From: Trichobilharzia regenti
Taxonomy: Eukaryota > Platyhelminthes > Trematoda > Strigeidida > Schistosomatidae
DNA length: 64,000 nt
Direction: 5' to 3'
NCBI GenBank assembly: GCA_944472135.2
Contig: OX235267.1
Location: 34,131,312-34,195,311 of the forward strand
The notes below the pieces were generated by a model, which was not told where the DNA came from, ran no database searches, and worked only from the letters and a program-made list of their open reading frames with translations. Of the stretch, positions 33,986 through 44,763 are shown one piece after another. A program made the translations under genes and the position numbers. The number at the start of each line of letters is the position of its first letter. Positions within the stretch are counted from its first letter, which is position 1.

Positions 33986-34756
33986 AATATCGATTCGTTA
34001 ATTAAGATCGATGGAATTACAGTTCATTATAGATGCTTAAATTATAATAATATTATAGCAAATAGAATACCAAATAAAATTAGGGAGATCACAAAAACTG
34101 AGGATCATTCAAACCTGGATGGCCAAGGTAAGGATAATGTCTGGACTAGCTTCTTTCGGACGCAAAAATTAGGTTTCTTGATGTGAATCCCAATAGCCTC
34201 AGCAATATTTAGTAATCGAACTCCTAAGGCAAAATTAGGATTTGTTGGTATGCGGTGAATGAACCTGAAAGCCTGGTTAACATCAATCTTGTGCTCTGTA
34301 TCCACAAGATGAGACAGAATGGCGCTATGAATCGATTCTACTTATCCTTTACTTAACCACGCAGGGTGATGTTCGGAAATCCGACGAGAAACACGCCTAA
34401 TTGTGCGGCTCCACAGGAGCGGTTAAATTGGTAGATACACATGGATGAGGCGAAATTAAGCAGTTTGTCTTTTACTCCTCAACGCAGAAGAGGAGTGGTC
34501 TTAAAGATACAACGTAATTTAGCAGCAGGGAATGCTCATTTTACCACATTTCTAAGGCGTAGTGTTAATATCTCGCTGATGTTGTCCCCGCGGAATTGCA
34601 TCTGTAAGAATAAGGCCTTTTTAGGAACTGTTGGTACCTTGGATGGCTTTGATTTTAGACTCATATTCTTATCAAAAAACTTTTCCGGATAACAGTTTTC
34701 ACTCAAAAATCATCTAATATTATTAAGTTCTTCATCAAGAAATTCATCTGATATTA
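33986..34756 (-). mobile_element. PLE fragment, linker to C-terminus (minus)
   Basis: Minus strand: KKALFLQMQFRGDNISEILT near 34650-34560 (linker strand in the family form), RRVSRRISEHHPAWLSKG near 34400-34345 (the central part of the GIY-YIG domain), then the 66-codon frame 34305-34105. Between them are frameshifts around 34430-34540. Flanked by inverted arms. Confidence 0.85.
34105..34305 (-). pseudogene. PLE endonuclease C-terminus
   Basis: A 66-codon frame, MDTEHKIDVNQAFRFIHRIP through the Glu-containing RLLNIAEAIGIHIKKPNFCV and LVQTLSLPWP. This is the GIY-YIG C-terminal half in which the Glu of AEAI is the predicted metal ligand (by family analogy). The upstream half is in a different frame. 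Confidence 0.8.
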
Positions 34757-34876
34757 TTTAAAAAGACCAATATTGTTAATGACTACTATTCTAGAATATA
34801 TTCTATGTATATAAACATGCATATATATGATTGTAGAGCCAGAAGAGGAAGTTATCGAAAAGGATATTCTTTGCTC
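34757..34876. repeat. Inverted arm flanking PLE fragment (right)
   Basis: Partner of 33845-33985. Carries AGAGCCAGAAGAGGAAG and CGAAAAGGATATTCTT, homologous to the 45690-45730 block. Confidence 0.85.
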
Positions 34877-35104
34877 ACCTACTTTGTGCTTTATAGATTT
34901 GGAAATAGTTGTGTTCTCTGAGCTGGTTGGTTTAACTGAGAAGCTTTCAACATCCTTCTTGACAACATCTTCAGAGTAAGTCTTAGCATAAAATGAAATG
35001 ATTCAAATTCTCCGTGAATGATAGAATCGTGGCTCCTAGCAACCATCTTCGTTACTGGTAGTCGATTTACCTCTTCACTGATCACTATTTAATTGACTTG
35101 GAAT
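34877..35104. other. Unassigned short interval between PLE pieces
   Basis: A 64-codon minus frame at 34891-35085 may be PLE-derived but I cannot align it. Confidence 0.3.
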
Positions 35105-35760
35105 TTAAACCCTCTTCTCACATTATTTACTTTTTATTCTTTAGTAAATTTGGTTTATAGTAATGCGTTTTTCAATTGCTAATTAATTCACTTGAGTCCC
35201 AGGCTTTTAGAAAATCCCTATCATTTTTGGTGTTTCCTCTATCTAAAATTTCTACAATAACCCAATCAAATCGGTGTCCATAATTATCTACATACGTTGA
35301 TGTGAAAGAATATACATTATGTCAATTTACAGGTAATTTGTGTCCTTGAATTCGGATTCGAAGGGGATGCCCTCTTTAACCAATGTAATGTCTGTTGCAC
35401 TTCATACAATTTATTTTGTAAGTGGTATTAGTTTTATCTTCTTCTTGTGTTAGATATTTCATTTTGCACAATATCTAATGAAGTGATTGTGCTAGCTGGC
35501 TGGCTTGTGTGCTATGTCTATTTCAAACGGTTCTAATATTCTAGCTGTTATTTCAGAGATATTTTTTGTATGTGGTAGAATGAATTTTCTTGTAGTCTTT
35601 GATGACGGTTTCTTGTCGGTGTTGTAACTCGATTTGAAACACTTTTCGATGACTTTATATAATATCGCACCGTTGAGAGAGAGAGAGAGGAACATGCCGT
35701 AAAGATAGCTGAATTGGGTAGTATTTGAACCACTTTAGTTTCTATTCAATAAAATACTAA
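35105..35760 (-). mobile_element. PLE fragment of a second subfamily (minus)
   Basis: The minus strand reads TTRKFILPHTKNISEITARI and LEPFEIDIAHKPAS (frame 35695-35492). After frameshifts comes KINCMKCNRHYIG near 35410-35370 (GIY-YIG core with CxxC), HPLRIRIQGHKL near 35355, then VIVEILDRGNTKNDRDFLKA near 35270-35205. The CMKC-YIG form differs from the CACGASYIGRC form at 51010-51465, so at least two PLE subfamilies are present. Confidence 0.8.
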
Positions 35761-35889
35761 CAGCGATTAGTCAGAACGTTGTTTGATAAAGCGTGCAAAA
35801 TTTCTTCTTAAGATGGATACAATCAAGAGTTTAACTTCCTTGAAAAGCAAATGTGTGAAAATTGATTCCCAGAGAAATTCATAAGATGT

Positions 35890-36420
35890 TTCGTGAAAGA
35901 CTACGGCAATGGAAAGAATGCTTTTACAGTCGAGAAAAAGTCTATTTTCATCCAGCTTACTTTTAGACGACAGCATATGTCACACTATATAAACAACACT
36001 CTAGGAGTTATCCTTGCTATTTCTTCTCCGGAAGCTAAACTTATTCCCGTTCAAAGCATTGGTTCAGTAGAAAGTTGACAGGTACCTATCTAAAATCACC
36101 TTCAATTGCGTTTACAAATCCAAGTGTGTATGTCAGAGCAAGGACAGTGGAAGGAAAAAAATGAGCATCCATTCTCTTCTCTGAACATATCTCAAAATGC
36201 CTGAGACTTTAAGATGTACATTTCCTTACCGGCACCGCTGGCTGCCATCTAAGTGAATCGGGGCACAAAGTAAGTATTCTAGTTGTTTTTACCATTATTA
36301 AAAAGCGAAGCAACTCAACTCTACTTCGATTTGCTGAACGTATTGCTATCAAGCAACTCAAATCGAACTTGTGTATACAGAAAGAAACAATGATTCATTT
36401 TAGTTCACCCTGGTGAATTT
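35890..36420 (+). mobile_element. PLE fragment (plus), diverged
   Basis: The plus frame 35893-36078 reads KKSIFIQLTFRRQHMSHYIN, then LGVILAISSPEAKLIPVQSI, the linker block of the family. Near 36100-36130 it reads CVYKSKCVCQSK (endonuclease N-terminal strand), and near 36330-36400 LLRFAERIAIKQLKSNLCI followed by QKE. Head-to-head with the minus copy ending at 35760. Confidence 0.65.
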
Positions 36421-37030
36421 TTTTCTACGTTTTGGTTTAACCATCCTCACCATTATTGTTACTATGATTTCCTCTGACCCTCTGATGTTCACTACTAATA
36501 TAACTGATTTCCAGTCCCTTCCAAATGCATACTCCTATAGTTTTACACAGTCTTTTTTTCTTTTTTTATGTTGCCGACCCATTAGCGTTTTTAGTGTTAA
36601 GTTAACTAACAGGATTTCTGAAATATTCTTTCAAACTTGTGTTATTTGCAATTGATTATGTCATCACAGTTCACTCACATTCATTGCTGTCCCTCTAACC
36701 TACGTACGATCTTCATGTCAAACTTCTGCTAATAGAATAAAAGCAATCAATGTATATTTTTATTTTGTTAATACTATGTATAATCTTGGCTGTGTGCAGT
36801 TGAAGAGAAGCCTCGAAATAAAATGTACACACTTAATACAGCATACTTTTTTCCCTCTTGTTTTGAGAAAAATTTCACCAATTAAGTTATCCAAAATGTG
36901 TTGTTCATCAGAATCCTCTTCGTATAATTTATGGTCAATGTATATACTTCTCACTTGGGAAAATCAAGGGCAGGAGAAGACAGAAAACATGAAAAAAATA
37001 CAAACTGTGTTAGATTATAGGGTTACATAA
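36421..37030. other. Unassigned interval
   Basis: The 80- and 84-codon frames (36413-36655, 36776-37030) show only hydrophobic low-complexity content. Confidence 0.4.
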
Positions 37031-37135
37031 CAAGGTAATCACACGATTTCCTAACTTCATTTATATAGTTCCATTATTTTTCACTCGATTTGATTGGTAG
37101 TAGTATTTTCCATATTTCCGGTGTGAGTGATGAAT
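37031..37135. repeat. Inverted arm of PLE end (left)
   Basis: 105 bp, reverse complement of 37244-37348 with few differences. It carries the PLE C-terminal coding end in minus orientation (GGAAATATGGAAAATACT on the minus strand = EIWKIL). Confidence 0.9.
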
Positions 37136-37243
37136 CATTCCTATTGCATGTGTTGGGTGTAGACTCGATGAACAAGGATTCAGGGATCAACCTCTCTCTT
37201 CACCTACCTAGATTACTTTTTAGAATTTTAACCCCCACCCATC
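37136..37243 (-). mobile_element. PLE C-terminal coding piece between inverted arms
   Basis: 'gtagactcgatgaacaagg' and 'tcaacctctctcttcacctacc' match 18075-18120 and 30580-30620, the last part of the GIY-YIG domain on the minus strand. Confidence 0.7.
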
Positions 37244-37348
37244 ATTCATCACTCACACCGGAAATATGGAAAATACTGCTACCAGTCAAATCAAGTGAAA
37301 AGTAATGGAACTATATAAATGGAGTTAGGAAGTCGTGTGATTACCTTG
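37244..37348. repeat. Inverted arm of PLE end (right)
   Basis: Partner of 37031-37135. It runs into the conserved terminal hairpin at 37349-37385. Confidence 0.9.
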
Positions 37349-37388
37349 ATATGATTATGAGCAATAAATTGTGCTCGAAACGTAGTCA
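37349..37388 (+). ncRNA. PLE-terminal hairpin with GAAACGT
   Basis: GAGCA, an 8-nt loop AATAAATT(G), TGCTC, then GAAACGTAG. The same hairpin occurs at 11338 (plus), 17893 (minus) and 30430 (minus), with paired substitutions. Hammerhead-like, but lacks CUGANGA. Confidence 0.5.
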
Positions 37389-37559
37389 TCAGTAAATATT
37401 ACTGTATAACACTGTGAGACTTTATCAAAACAAAATTTACCCATAATGGAATTATACTCTACCTGAGTGCACAAGTTTTATTCTTATATCAATGTTACAT
37501 AACAACCCAAGAAAATTATGCCTTAAAAAATGAAATGAGCTCAGTGACCTGAAATCACT

Positions 37560-37916
37560 CATATAGATGATTATGCAACCAGTGTGATCAAAATCAAAAT
37601 GCAGTTACCAAGGTAGGATGCATAAGTTTGGTTGAATGTATTTGTGATTGCGTCTATTTAGGGAAATGGTAGTAAATTTCGTGTCCTCTGAACATTTTAT
37701 ACCTTGAATAATTTAGAGGTCTCAATGAATTGCCCCCTATTTATGAGGTATCTGGTAACTACACATTGTGAATATCTCTCTCCCATTAGACGCAAGTCTT
37801 CTAGAATGTGTTCTGCAGACCGGATAGAACTCTTACGTGAAAATCAGATTTCTCCAGTTTCTACATGCTTCTTGCTTACAATCCACCCATTAAATTGTCT
37901 TTCCGATTATGTAACT
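37560..37916 (-). mobile_element. PLE fragment, GIY-YIG C-terminal (minus)
   Basis: Minus strand: EHILEDLRLMGERYSQCVVT and RYLINRGQFIETSKLFKV, matching the (V)DTGH..TSKSFRVL part of the family and the copy at 55500-55750. It ends near 37580 with PNLCILPW. Confidence 0.7.
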
Positions 37917-38081
37917 TTATTTTTTATTCCTTTAAGTTCTGAGTGGAGCATAGGACTTCCATCTTTTAGCTCTGAAGTTTCAGTAGCAAAAGTGTTTCTC
38001 CCCACGGGGTGGAGTTGCTAGCATTGCACCCAACCTTCCTTCTTTACCAGCCTTAGTACAGAATTAGCGATGTTTAGGAGT
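37917..38081 (-). repeat. tRNA-head SINE, body type 2 (minus, no head)
   Basis: 'ttctgagtggagcataggacttcc' through 'ggggtggagttgctagcattgcacccaaccttcc' is the type 2 body. It is truncated before the tRNA head by the inverted repeat that starts at 38082. Confidence 0.7.
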
Positions 38082-38661
38082 ACTGTGATCAAAATTTGAC
38101 CTCGAACTTACAAATATTGGTTTACCTTTGTTAAAAATTTTAAACAGGGTGCACTTTTCATCAGAATTTTAGTGATTACGTTCGACTAAAGTTCATGGTC
38201 TTGGATAACTGAATATGAAAATATTTGGGTATATGTGGTATTTAGTGGGGGTAGATTTAGTGGGGGCTATTGAGAAAGGCGCTCTGTATTCGAAGTTGCG
38301 AGTGAATGATCGATACATACATACATGATCGATACACACATTGGTGTGTGTATGTGTGTGTGTGTGGGTAAACAGTTGTAAAACAATTTCTTAACGTCTC
38401 CATAAGTAGATATAGACAGTCGGGAATTTTGACCAACTATTATTAATTGGTGACACATATCCATTTTTATTTATGAATCAGGATTTCCTATGCGTCAGCT
38501 AACATCACACCTTCATGTCTGTTCAAACTGTTAGTATCTAGAATTTTATGATTAGACGTATTTTCAAAATTAAGGTGTTTAGGATTAGAGTTTAGTTGAA
38601 GCACCCTGTCGAACTCATTGCTTTGTCTTCTTTCTGAATACTGAGGTGCTTTATTCGACCT
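38082..38661. repeat. Left arm of second large inverted repeat
   Basis: The inner 318 bp (38344-38661) is nearly perfectly complementary to 38873-39184. An outer block (38082-38132) matches 39198-39252. Between them the left arm carries about 210 extra bp (38133-38343) absent on the right. Includes a (GT)n run at 38344-38366. Confidence 0.9.
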
Positions 38662-38872
38662 AATGGAATTGTCTACTTCTTACTCGGCTCCCAAATATTA
38701 TAGAAATATTCTGTCAAATCTTGACGACAGCTCACATGAATTATTTTGCAATCGAATTAAATTAACAAAGAAACTATGTAATTGACACAATCATCGTGTT
38801 CCCACTCTCCGTTGTCTGCAGCGGAATGCGTATCCTAAGTCCGTAGCTGTCGAATTACCTGACAACTCCAGT
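38662..38872. other. Spacer of second inverted repeat
   Basis: 211 bp unique centre. On the plus strand one frame stays open from about 38690 across the right arm except for one stop (TGA at about 38788). It is unassigned. Confidence 0.6.
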
Positions 38873-39252
38873 AGGTCGAATAAAGCACCTCAGTATTCAG
38901 AAAGAAGACAAAGCAATGAGTTCGACAGGGTGCTTCAACTAAACTCTAATCCTAAACACCTTAATTTTGAAAATACGTCTAATCATAAAATTCTAGATAC
39001 TAACAGTTTGAACAGACATGAAGGTGTGATGTTAGCTGACGCATAGGAAATCCTGATTCATAAATAAAAATGGATATGTGTCACCAATTAATAATAGTTG
39101 GTCAAAATTCCCGACTGTCTATATCTACTTATGGAGACGTTAAGAAATTGTTTTACAACTGTTTACCCACACACACATACACACTGTGTGTAATGTGTTT
39201 TACAAAGGTAGACCAATATTTGTAAGTCTGAGGTCAAATTTTGATTACAGAT
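38873..39252. repeat. Right arm of second large inverted repeat
   Basis: Complementary partner of 38082-38661. It ends with the outer block near 39252. Confidence 0.9.
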
Positions 39253-40589
39253 CATACAATTTTGTTTATTATACATGTTGATACTTGTTCCATGACTCAT
39301 GATTGGACAAAGTTTTTAAAAACAAGAGATATCCTTTTTATTCGTATAAACTTCTGTTATGTTAATTTCGATTAATTTCCCTGAAGAAGTTCGGATGAGA
39401 TTGCCGAACACAGGAAGCGTTGGAATTACTCATTTCAATCTCGTTGAGATTTTACAAATATAATTTTTACAAATGAATTCTGATTGGTTGTTCAAGGTCA
39501 CTGTGGTTTTGACAATGACTGTTTAACTTTGCTGAGTGATTAACTGTGATTGAAATGTTGTCCAGTTGTTAATTCGATTTTACTGTGTGTGCATGTATGT
39601 TTTATCATGTGAACTTATCTTATGTGAAATTATATTTCACAGTAGTTTCCAAATTATACTCACATACTGATAATAAATTCAATCAGGATTCATGTTCATC
39701 CTAATTATGTGGTAATCGATTTATGTTTAAGTGATAAAAACATCATTTCAAACCATATCTGACCTTAAAATACATAATATATCGGCTTAAATCTCACGTA
39801 TGTTTAAGGAAGTGTGTCTGAGGTATTGATTCCCTGTCTTGTGAAGTTTACCTCTTATACTGATCGGGTTCTGTTCATAAGTTTACTGAACACAACAACT
39901 GATGATATAATGTTGGTAGAATTAAGTAATGAAAAGGAAAAAGTAACGAAGATGGAACATTTCTACTAAGTAAGGATTGCTGAGTCTGGTCGAATTATGA
40001 AATCTCATTAGGCTGAACATACAGTCTCAGTTTCATTTATTCATTACCTGTTTGTTGATATAGAATCCAACTTCTATCTTTTATTAATAGGCCAGTTATT
40101 AATCTGGAGTGTTCGTATGAAACCTATAAATCTTACAGTAGATTCCTGTTAACGTAAACTGTTATCAGTCTATAAGTTTGAATGAAGCAGCTGACGCCAA
40201 TTTTGTCGGTTGGATGGTCAGTTCAATGCTTAACTAATCAGGCTATCGTCTGAAGATTGCTAAAACATTGGAGATATATGGACCTGTGATGTTTTGTGGA
40301 CTTAGGTGGCTTTTTAGCACTGGCTTTCTATCGGCTGATGACTCGGAAACAAAACAATCTGTTAACAGACACAATATATTCATAAAGTGATTTCACTCCA
40401 ATACTCAGTAAAGCATTGATTGCTGAAAGAGTTCTAACCATATGAGCCGTTACTGTTATATTTCAAGTTATCACTTTTATATGTAGACGATTCCGTCATC
40501 TGTGACATGTATAAGGTTTTAACATTTCTGTTGATGAAAGCATAATCCATCAGGTCATCGTTTTCTGTAAAATAAATTAATATTAATTA
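39253..40589. other. Unassigned interval
   Basis: Apart from the hairpin at 39381 nothing is recognised. Confidence 0.4.
39381..39425 (+). ncRNA. Hammerhead-like relic
   Basis: CTGAAGA (39381-39387, a CUGANGA match), A, then a 6-bp stem GTTCGG/CCGAAC with a 9-nt loop, then ACAGGAAGCGTTGG where a hammerhead would have GAAAC. Stem II is perfect but the 3' core is damaged. Confidence 0.45.
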
Positions 40590-40885
40590 GGATCTCTTGG
40601 CTTACCGATATTGGTTGAAGCACTATAGAAGTTATACAGCCTTAGATAGTTGTTATGACGTGGTTCAGGACTCTCCAGAGGTGTGCATCCACGACATCTT
40701 CACAGATGGAACCTGAGATCATCACTCAATGGGTCATTTAGATCTAGTTATTTATGACACCTAACTCATGTCTGTTGATTATATGTCGTTACCACTATTC
40801 AGCGTCATCGATGATTGATCTGTCCTCCGACCTGACTCAATGGGTTTGCGCCTCCATGACTTGTTACTAGAATCTTGGGAATTTC
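40590..40885 (-). repeat. Decayed hammerhead SINE (minus)
   Basis: Weak but ordered matches: 'ttaccgatattggttgaag', 'ggttcaggactctccagaggtgtgcatcc', 'ctcatgtctgttgattatatgtcgttacc' and 'cctgactcaatgggtttgcgcc'. Confidence 0.4.
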
Positions 40886-41092
40886 ATCTCGAAAACTGAT
40901 GTCTAGATGAAGTTGACAGAAGAAAATGTATCATTTTTCCAGCTGGCTTTCTTGAAAATAACAAGGTTATCGATAGGAGCGAATTGGAAATAATTGGAAA
41001 CAATACTGATTTCGTATTAATGTTAATAGTTACATGAGGAGTACTTTTGAGTCCTTGTATTCCGATTTCGACATAGGTCTTCAAGATTCAAT

Positions 41093-41262
41093 GTCTCAGT
41101 CGTGGTGTTTTTGTTTTTATGGGGTGCGGTTACTACCTCCATATCCAAACTCGCTTCTTTCTAGGAACTACTGTCGGAGAGTATGCTAGACGAGGCTTAG
41201 GAATGCGTAGGCCGGGGATCGAAGTCAGGGCACTTGAGTGGTTGGTGAGCCTCCACTATCGC
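41093..41262 (-). repeat. tRNA-head SINE, body type 2 (minus, partial)
   Basis: 'gtcgtggtgtttttgtttttatggggtgcggttactacc' then a decayed B-box (GACTTCGATCCCCGG on the minus strand) and CTCGACCAACC-like head remains. The terminal body segment is missing. Confidence 0.55.
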
Positions 41263-42265
41263 ATTACTTACTCACTGTGTGATGATCACTTCAGCTTATT
41301 TTTAAATCTAACTAATTAACTGTAGCCAGATTTTACCGCTCAAGTTTTATATTGTTCACAAAACCAAGTACTACATCCCTAGAAATTTCTCCATGAGCGT
41401 TGAGAGAGAAGCTCACCTGCAACCTTACTGAAACTTAAATGACGAAAAGAAACCATAATTTTTTCCCTTAGTTTTTTATGTATTTAGTTATGTTTGTCCA
41501 GAAAGTTTACTTTCCTGAAGTCTATTTCATTAAACAAAATAACCGCGTTTCAGCTGCTGACATTGATGTTTGCCGTTCGAAGCCCGTCTTTTTTGTACTT
41601 TTTACTAGCTATTACTAATTGAAGCCAATAATTACTCCCATTGGATTATCCCCTCTGGCTCATTCTTGATCTGTTGCGCACCGTAACTCATTTTGACTTT
41701 CTTTTACATCACTTGAATTCCCTTTTTTCTGCCTGAAGGTTTTCCCATCTTTTGCTGCCACTTAGCTACCCAGTTTTGACATGATTACTGCTCACCCCGT
41801 TTACACTTTTATAATACAGTGTCCTTATCTGAAACAAACAATTCATCAGTCTTTAACTGCTGGTCCCTGCCGTGTAGGGAAATGTAGTTTGTTTGGCTGG
41901 AGTCTTTGAGAAGCTAAGAGCTAATGGTTGAAGCTGAATTGCCGCACTTTTATGTACAATATAATACAGATTACACCAGTAGATTTGGACCTGCATAAGA
42001 TATGTATGATTGTAAATTCTTGTGCATTGTTTACGCCATGCTGACTTAACTAATAAGCTTGATCTCAACAAAAGATACTGCTAAACTTGGAAGTGTTGCT
42101 ATTCTCGGATGTAAACATATAAACACATGTTTACACAAGAAAGATAACAAATATTCAGAATATTCATTCTTGTTGATTAAGCACAAAGTAAAACTATCTG
42201 TATTTAAACTCAGAGGAAATAGGTAAACAATTCTTCTATCAGGAATTAGGAAGAGCAGATTACCC
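41263..42265. other. Unassigned interval
   Basis: No gene or repeat recognised. Confidence 0.4.
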
Positions 42266-42880
42266 TGAATAAACCAAGAACAACAGTGGTTTGTGCAGAA
42301 TAAGATGGTGCCATCATTTATTTTGTTAGCTTCTCATCATCTACCAACAGCCTAAAGGAATTTTAAGTCTATGTATAGAACAATTTTAACATACTTTCAA
42401 ATTTTACATGATGTTAGTTGAAAGGAGGTTCCACAGTAAACGAACAGTGTTCAGAGAATTACACTTAAATAGTTTTTACACAATGAGTCTAATCTTAAAC
42501 AAAAATCAGTGTATGTATGCAATATTGGAGAAGTCGCGTAATGAAGGGGAGATGTGAGTAAAATGATTAGTAACTTAGGAATAGGGTAACAGTGTACTGA
42601 GTTCAACTCAGATCATGGAAACAAAAGACGAGCAAAGTTACATTATATCAAAGGCGGATAAGGTTAAAGTCAAAGATTATATGGTCAAATGACAGAGGAA
42701 AGACACTGAGTTAACAGGACGAGGAAAAACTGATAACTGCTTCTTTCTGAACACATAAATTGGGTTTCGGGAGTTTGATAGAGATTGCTTCAGAAAACAG
42801 TAAAAGCTACTGTGCAGTGACATTAACTCTACGCTGAACTTATTCACGGTAGTTAGTCTGCGTCGTGGCGTTCAATTTGC
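42266..42880 (-). mobile_element. PLE 3' end and 3' UTR (minus)
   Basis: 'gaacaacagtggtttgtgcagaataagatggtgcc' (near 42280) and 'ttttagcttctcatcatctacc' match the terminal block of the copy at 52214-52400. The coding end (about 42720-42880) reads in fragments like IKKQLSVFPRP. Stops throughout. Confidence 0.65.
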
Positions 42881-43139
42881 TTAATGGCTGCTGACAGTGA
42901 AATTCAGGAAACGCGTTTCCTGGAGGTTATGTAGTAAATCCCTTTATTGAAATGATGTCATCTACTTTATCCAGTGGGTATTAGGGCGTTTCAGTAAATG
43001 GGACAAATTATACCAGAATGATTTCATTAAAATTCAATAATGTACGCTTAACTTTTGAACTTATTGCATCCTTTAGTCCATAGTCCGTTGCACAGATAAC
43101 AGTATCAAGACAACATTTTATGATGGAAGTGAAGCAAAT

Positions 43140-43582
43140 GTGACGCGCATCTCAAACAAACTACAGACCCTCATTAACAGTAGTCTTCGCTCAATACTCA
43201 AGATCAGATGGCCGGCCAGAAAAGATCAGCAACAGAGACGGATCTCTGGCAATGAGCGAACCAACCAGGAACCGATTGTGAAACAAATAGGCAGGAAGAA
43301 ATGGAGATGGATTGGCCATACTCTGAGACAACAAACCATCAAGTGACATCACTAGACAAGCAATCGCTCGAGTGGAACCCGACATAATGAGAAGCGGCGA
43401 GTTGGTCATCCAAGTGTGAGGGTGACTTGGAGGAGGTCATGTGAAGAGGAGATGAAAGCGTGTGGGCAGACTTGGAGCGAGGTGAAAAAGTTGGCAGAGA
43501 ACCGAACGCAATGCAGACGCGCGGCTGAAGCCCTATGTTTCTCTAGGAATTAAAAAATATATAATAAAGAATAATAATAAGT
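43140..43582 (+). mobile_element. RTE-like LINE 3' fragment
   Basis: Starts at ISNKLQTLINSSLRSILKIR (about 43147). It continues as RKDQQQRRISGNERTNQEPI and GRKKWRWIGHTLRQ, then frameshifts to the terminal block ('cggctgaagccctatgtttctctaggaatta') and an (AAT)n tail (43557-43580). It is a 5'-truncated copy whose 5' end lies close to that of 54546-54972. Confidence 0.85.
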
Positions 43583-43719
43583 GTGACGCGGTTCAAGAAT
43601 ATGGTGTCACCGATAACATGTACGCCCGTAAAAATCTTTCAATACGATCTTTCATTTAAAAAGGATAGGAAAAATAGAACTTGTCATTACAACCCCATAG
43701 CAATGGACTACGACACTGT

Positions 43720-43911
43720 GAGTCGGTGGCACAGCGGTTAGGACTCTCGCCGACCATGCACATGGTCCGGGGTTCGAGCCCCCGCCGACGCATACCTGAT
43801 ATCTATCGTCGGCCTGCAAAATTGGGCTACCGATTTCACATGCTGAAAATTTCATACTTGTACCAAAAATACGGTGTGGAATCAAGCTGTCATCAAAATA
43901 AAATAAAAAAA
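43720..43911 (+). repeat. tRNA-head SINE, body type 1
   Basis: Head with a mutated first base pair (GAGTCGG), A-box GGCACAGCGGTTAGGACTC, the GACCAT/ATGGTC hairpin and B-box GGTTCGAGCCCC. The body runs from 'cctgatatctatcgtcggcctgc' to an A-rich tail. Overlapping frames 43652-43942 and 43681-43959 are SINE-derived. Confidence 0.92.
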
Positions 43912-44763
43912 TTAGCGGGGATAGGTAGTAAAGCCACTCCACGTTTCCAGCTGTTTTAGGCGATTTCTAGCTGGAATGTACCTGCATCCAAGTAAGTGGT
44001 AGTATTCTCACAAAGACTCAAAACTAACATCTGTTGTTTCAAACACCACTACACTGCTGAATCACAAACACTACACATCAACAAAGATAGAGCATTCTGA
44101 TCCAGTGCATTAAATCAACGGGAAATTCAGAAAATTGATTTCAACAATTAGCTTGTTCCATTTACAGCATGAAAGTATGAAATGTACCATAAGCTATTAT
44201 TGATTCCTATCTAGAAAATTCTTATCATCTTTTTTTGTACTAGTTACAAGATTACTATTTACTACTCCACTGAGAAGGATTCACATTCCTCCAATTGTCA
44301 GTGTAAATATTAATCAATTCATTTCAGCTGTGGCGGCATATCGTCTTAGTGAATTCAGTATGAAAGTGTTGACAATTGTAAATTCTAACTAAAAATGGTT
44401 TATTCGCCTTCACAGGCTCTACATTTAGCCATATGAAATAAAAATATAACACAGTAAAGAAATGTGAACTTGTCAATTGTCTAAATTCCTAATGTTAGCC
44501 TATAATGGATACAAAAAGAGTAACTGATAAGTCGGTAAGTCAAAATATTTGCATTCTACAAGAATGTGGAAGTAGTTAGACATTAATTTTAGTCATAGCT
44601 CATTGACAATTTTTTTCTCTATAGTTTATTTTATTTGTTCTTCAAAGTAACAGTCATTAGAAGAGATTAGAAAAATAATAAATAACGTGGGTGTAATTAA
44701 ACCTGTTTGTAGGTATAACTTGTTCTGGTGGTAGCTAGTAGTGTGTCTTCATTTTTATGACTA
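43912..44763. other. Unassigned AT-rich interval
   Basis: No gene or repeat recognised. Confidence 0.4.

Noticed and set aside
37704..38021. 105-codon plus frame as a gene
   Set aside because: It spans the antisense of a PLE fragment and a SINE body.
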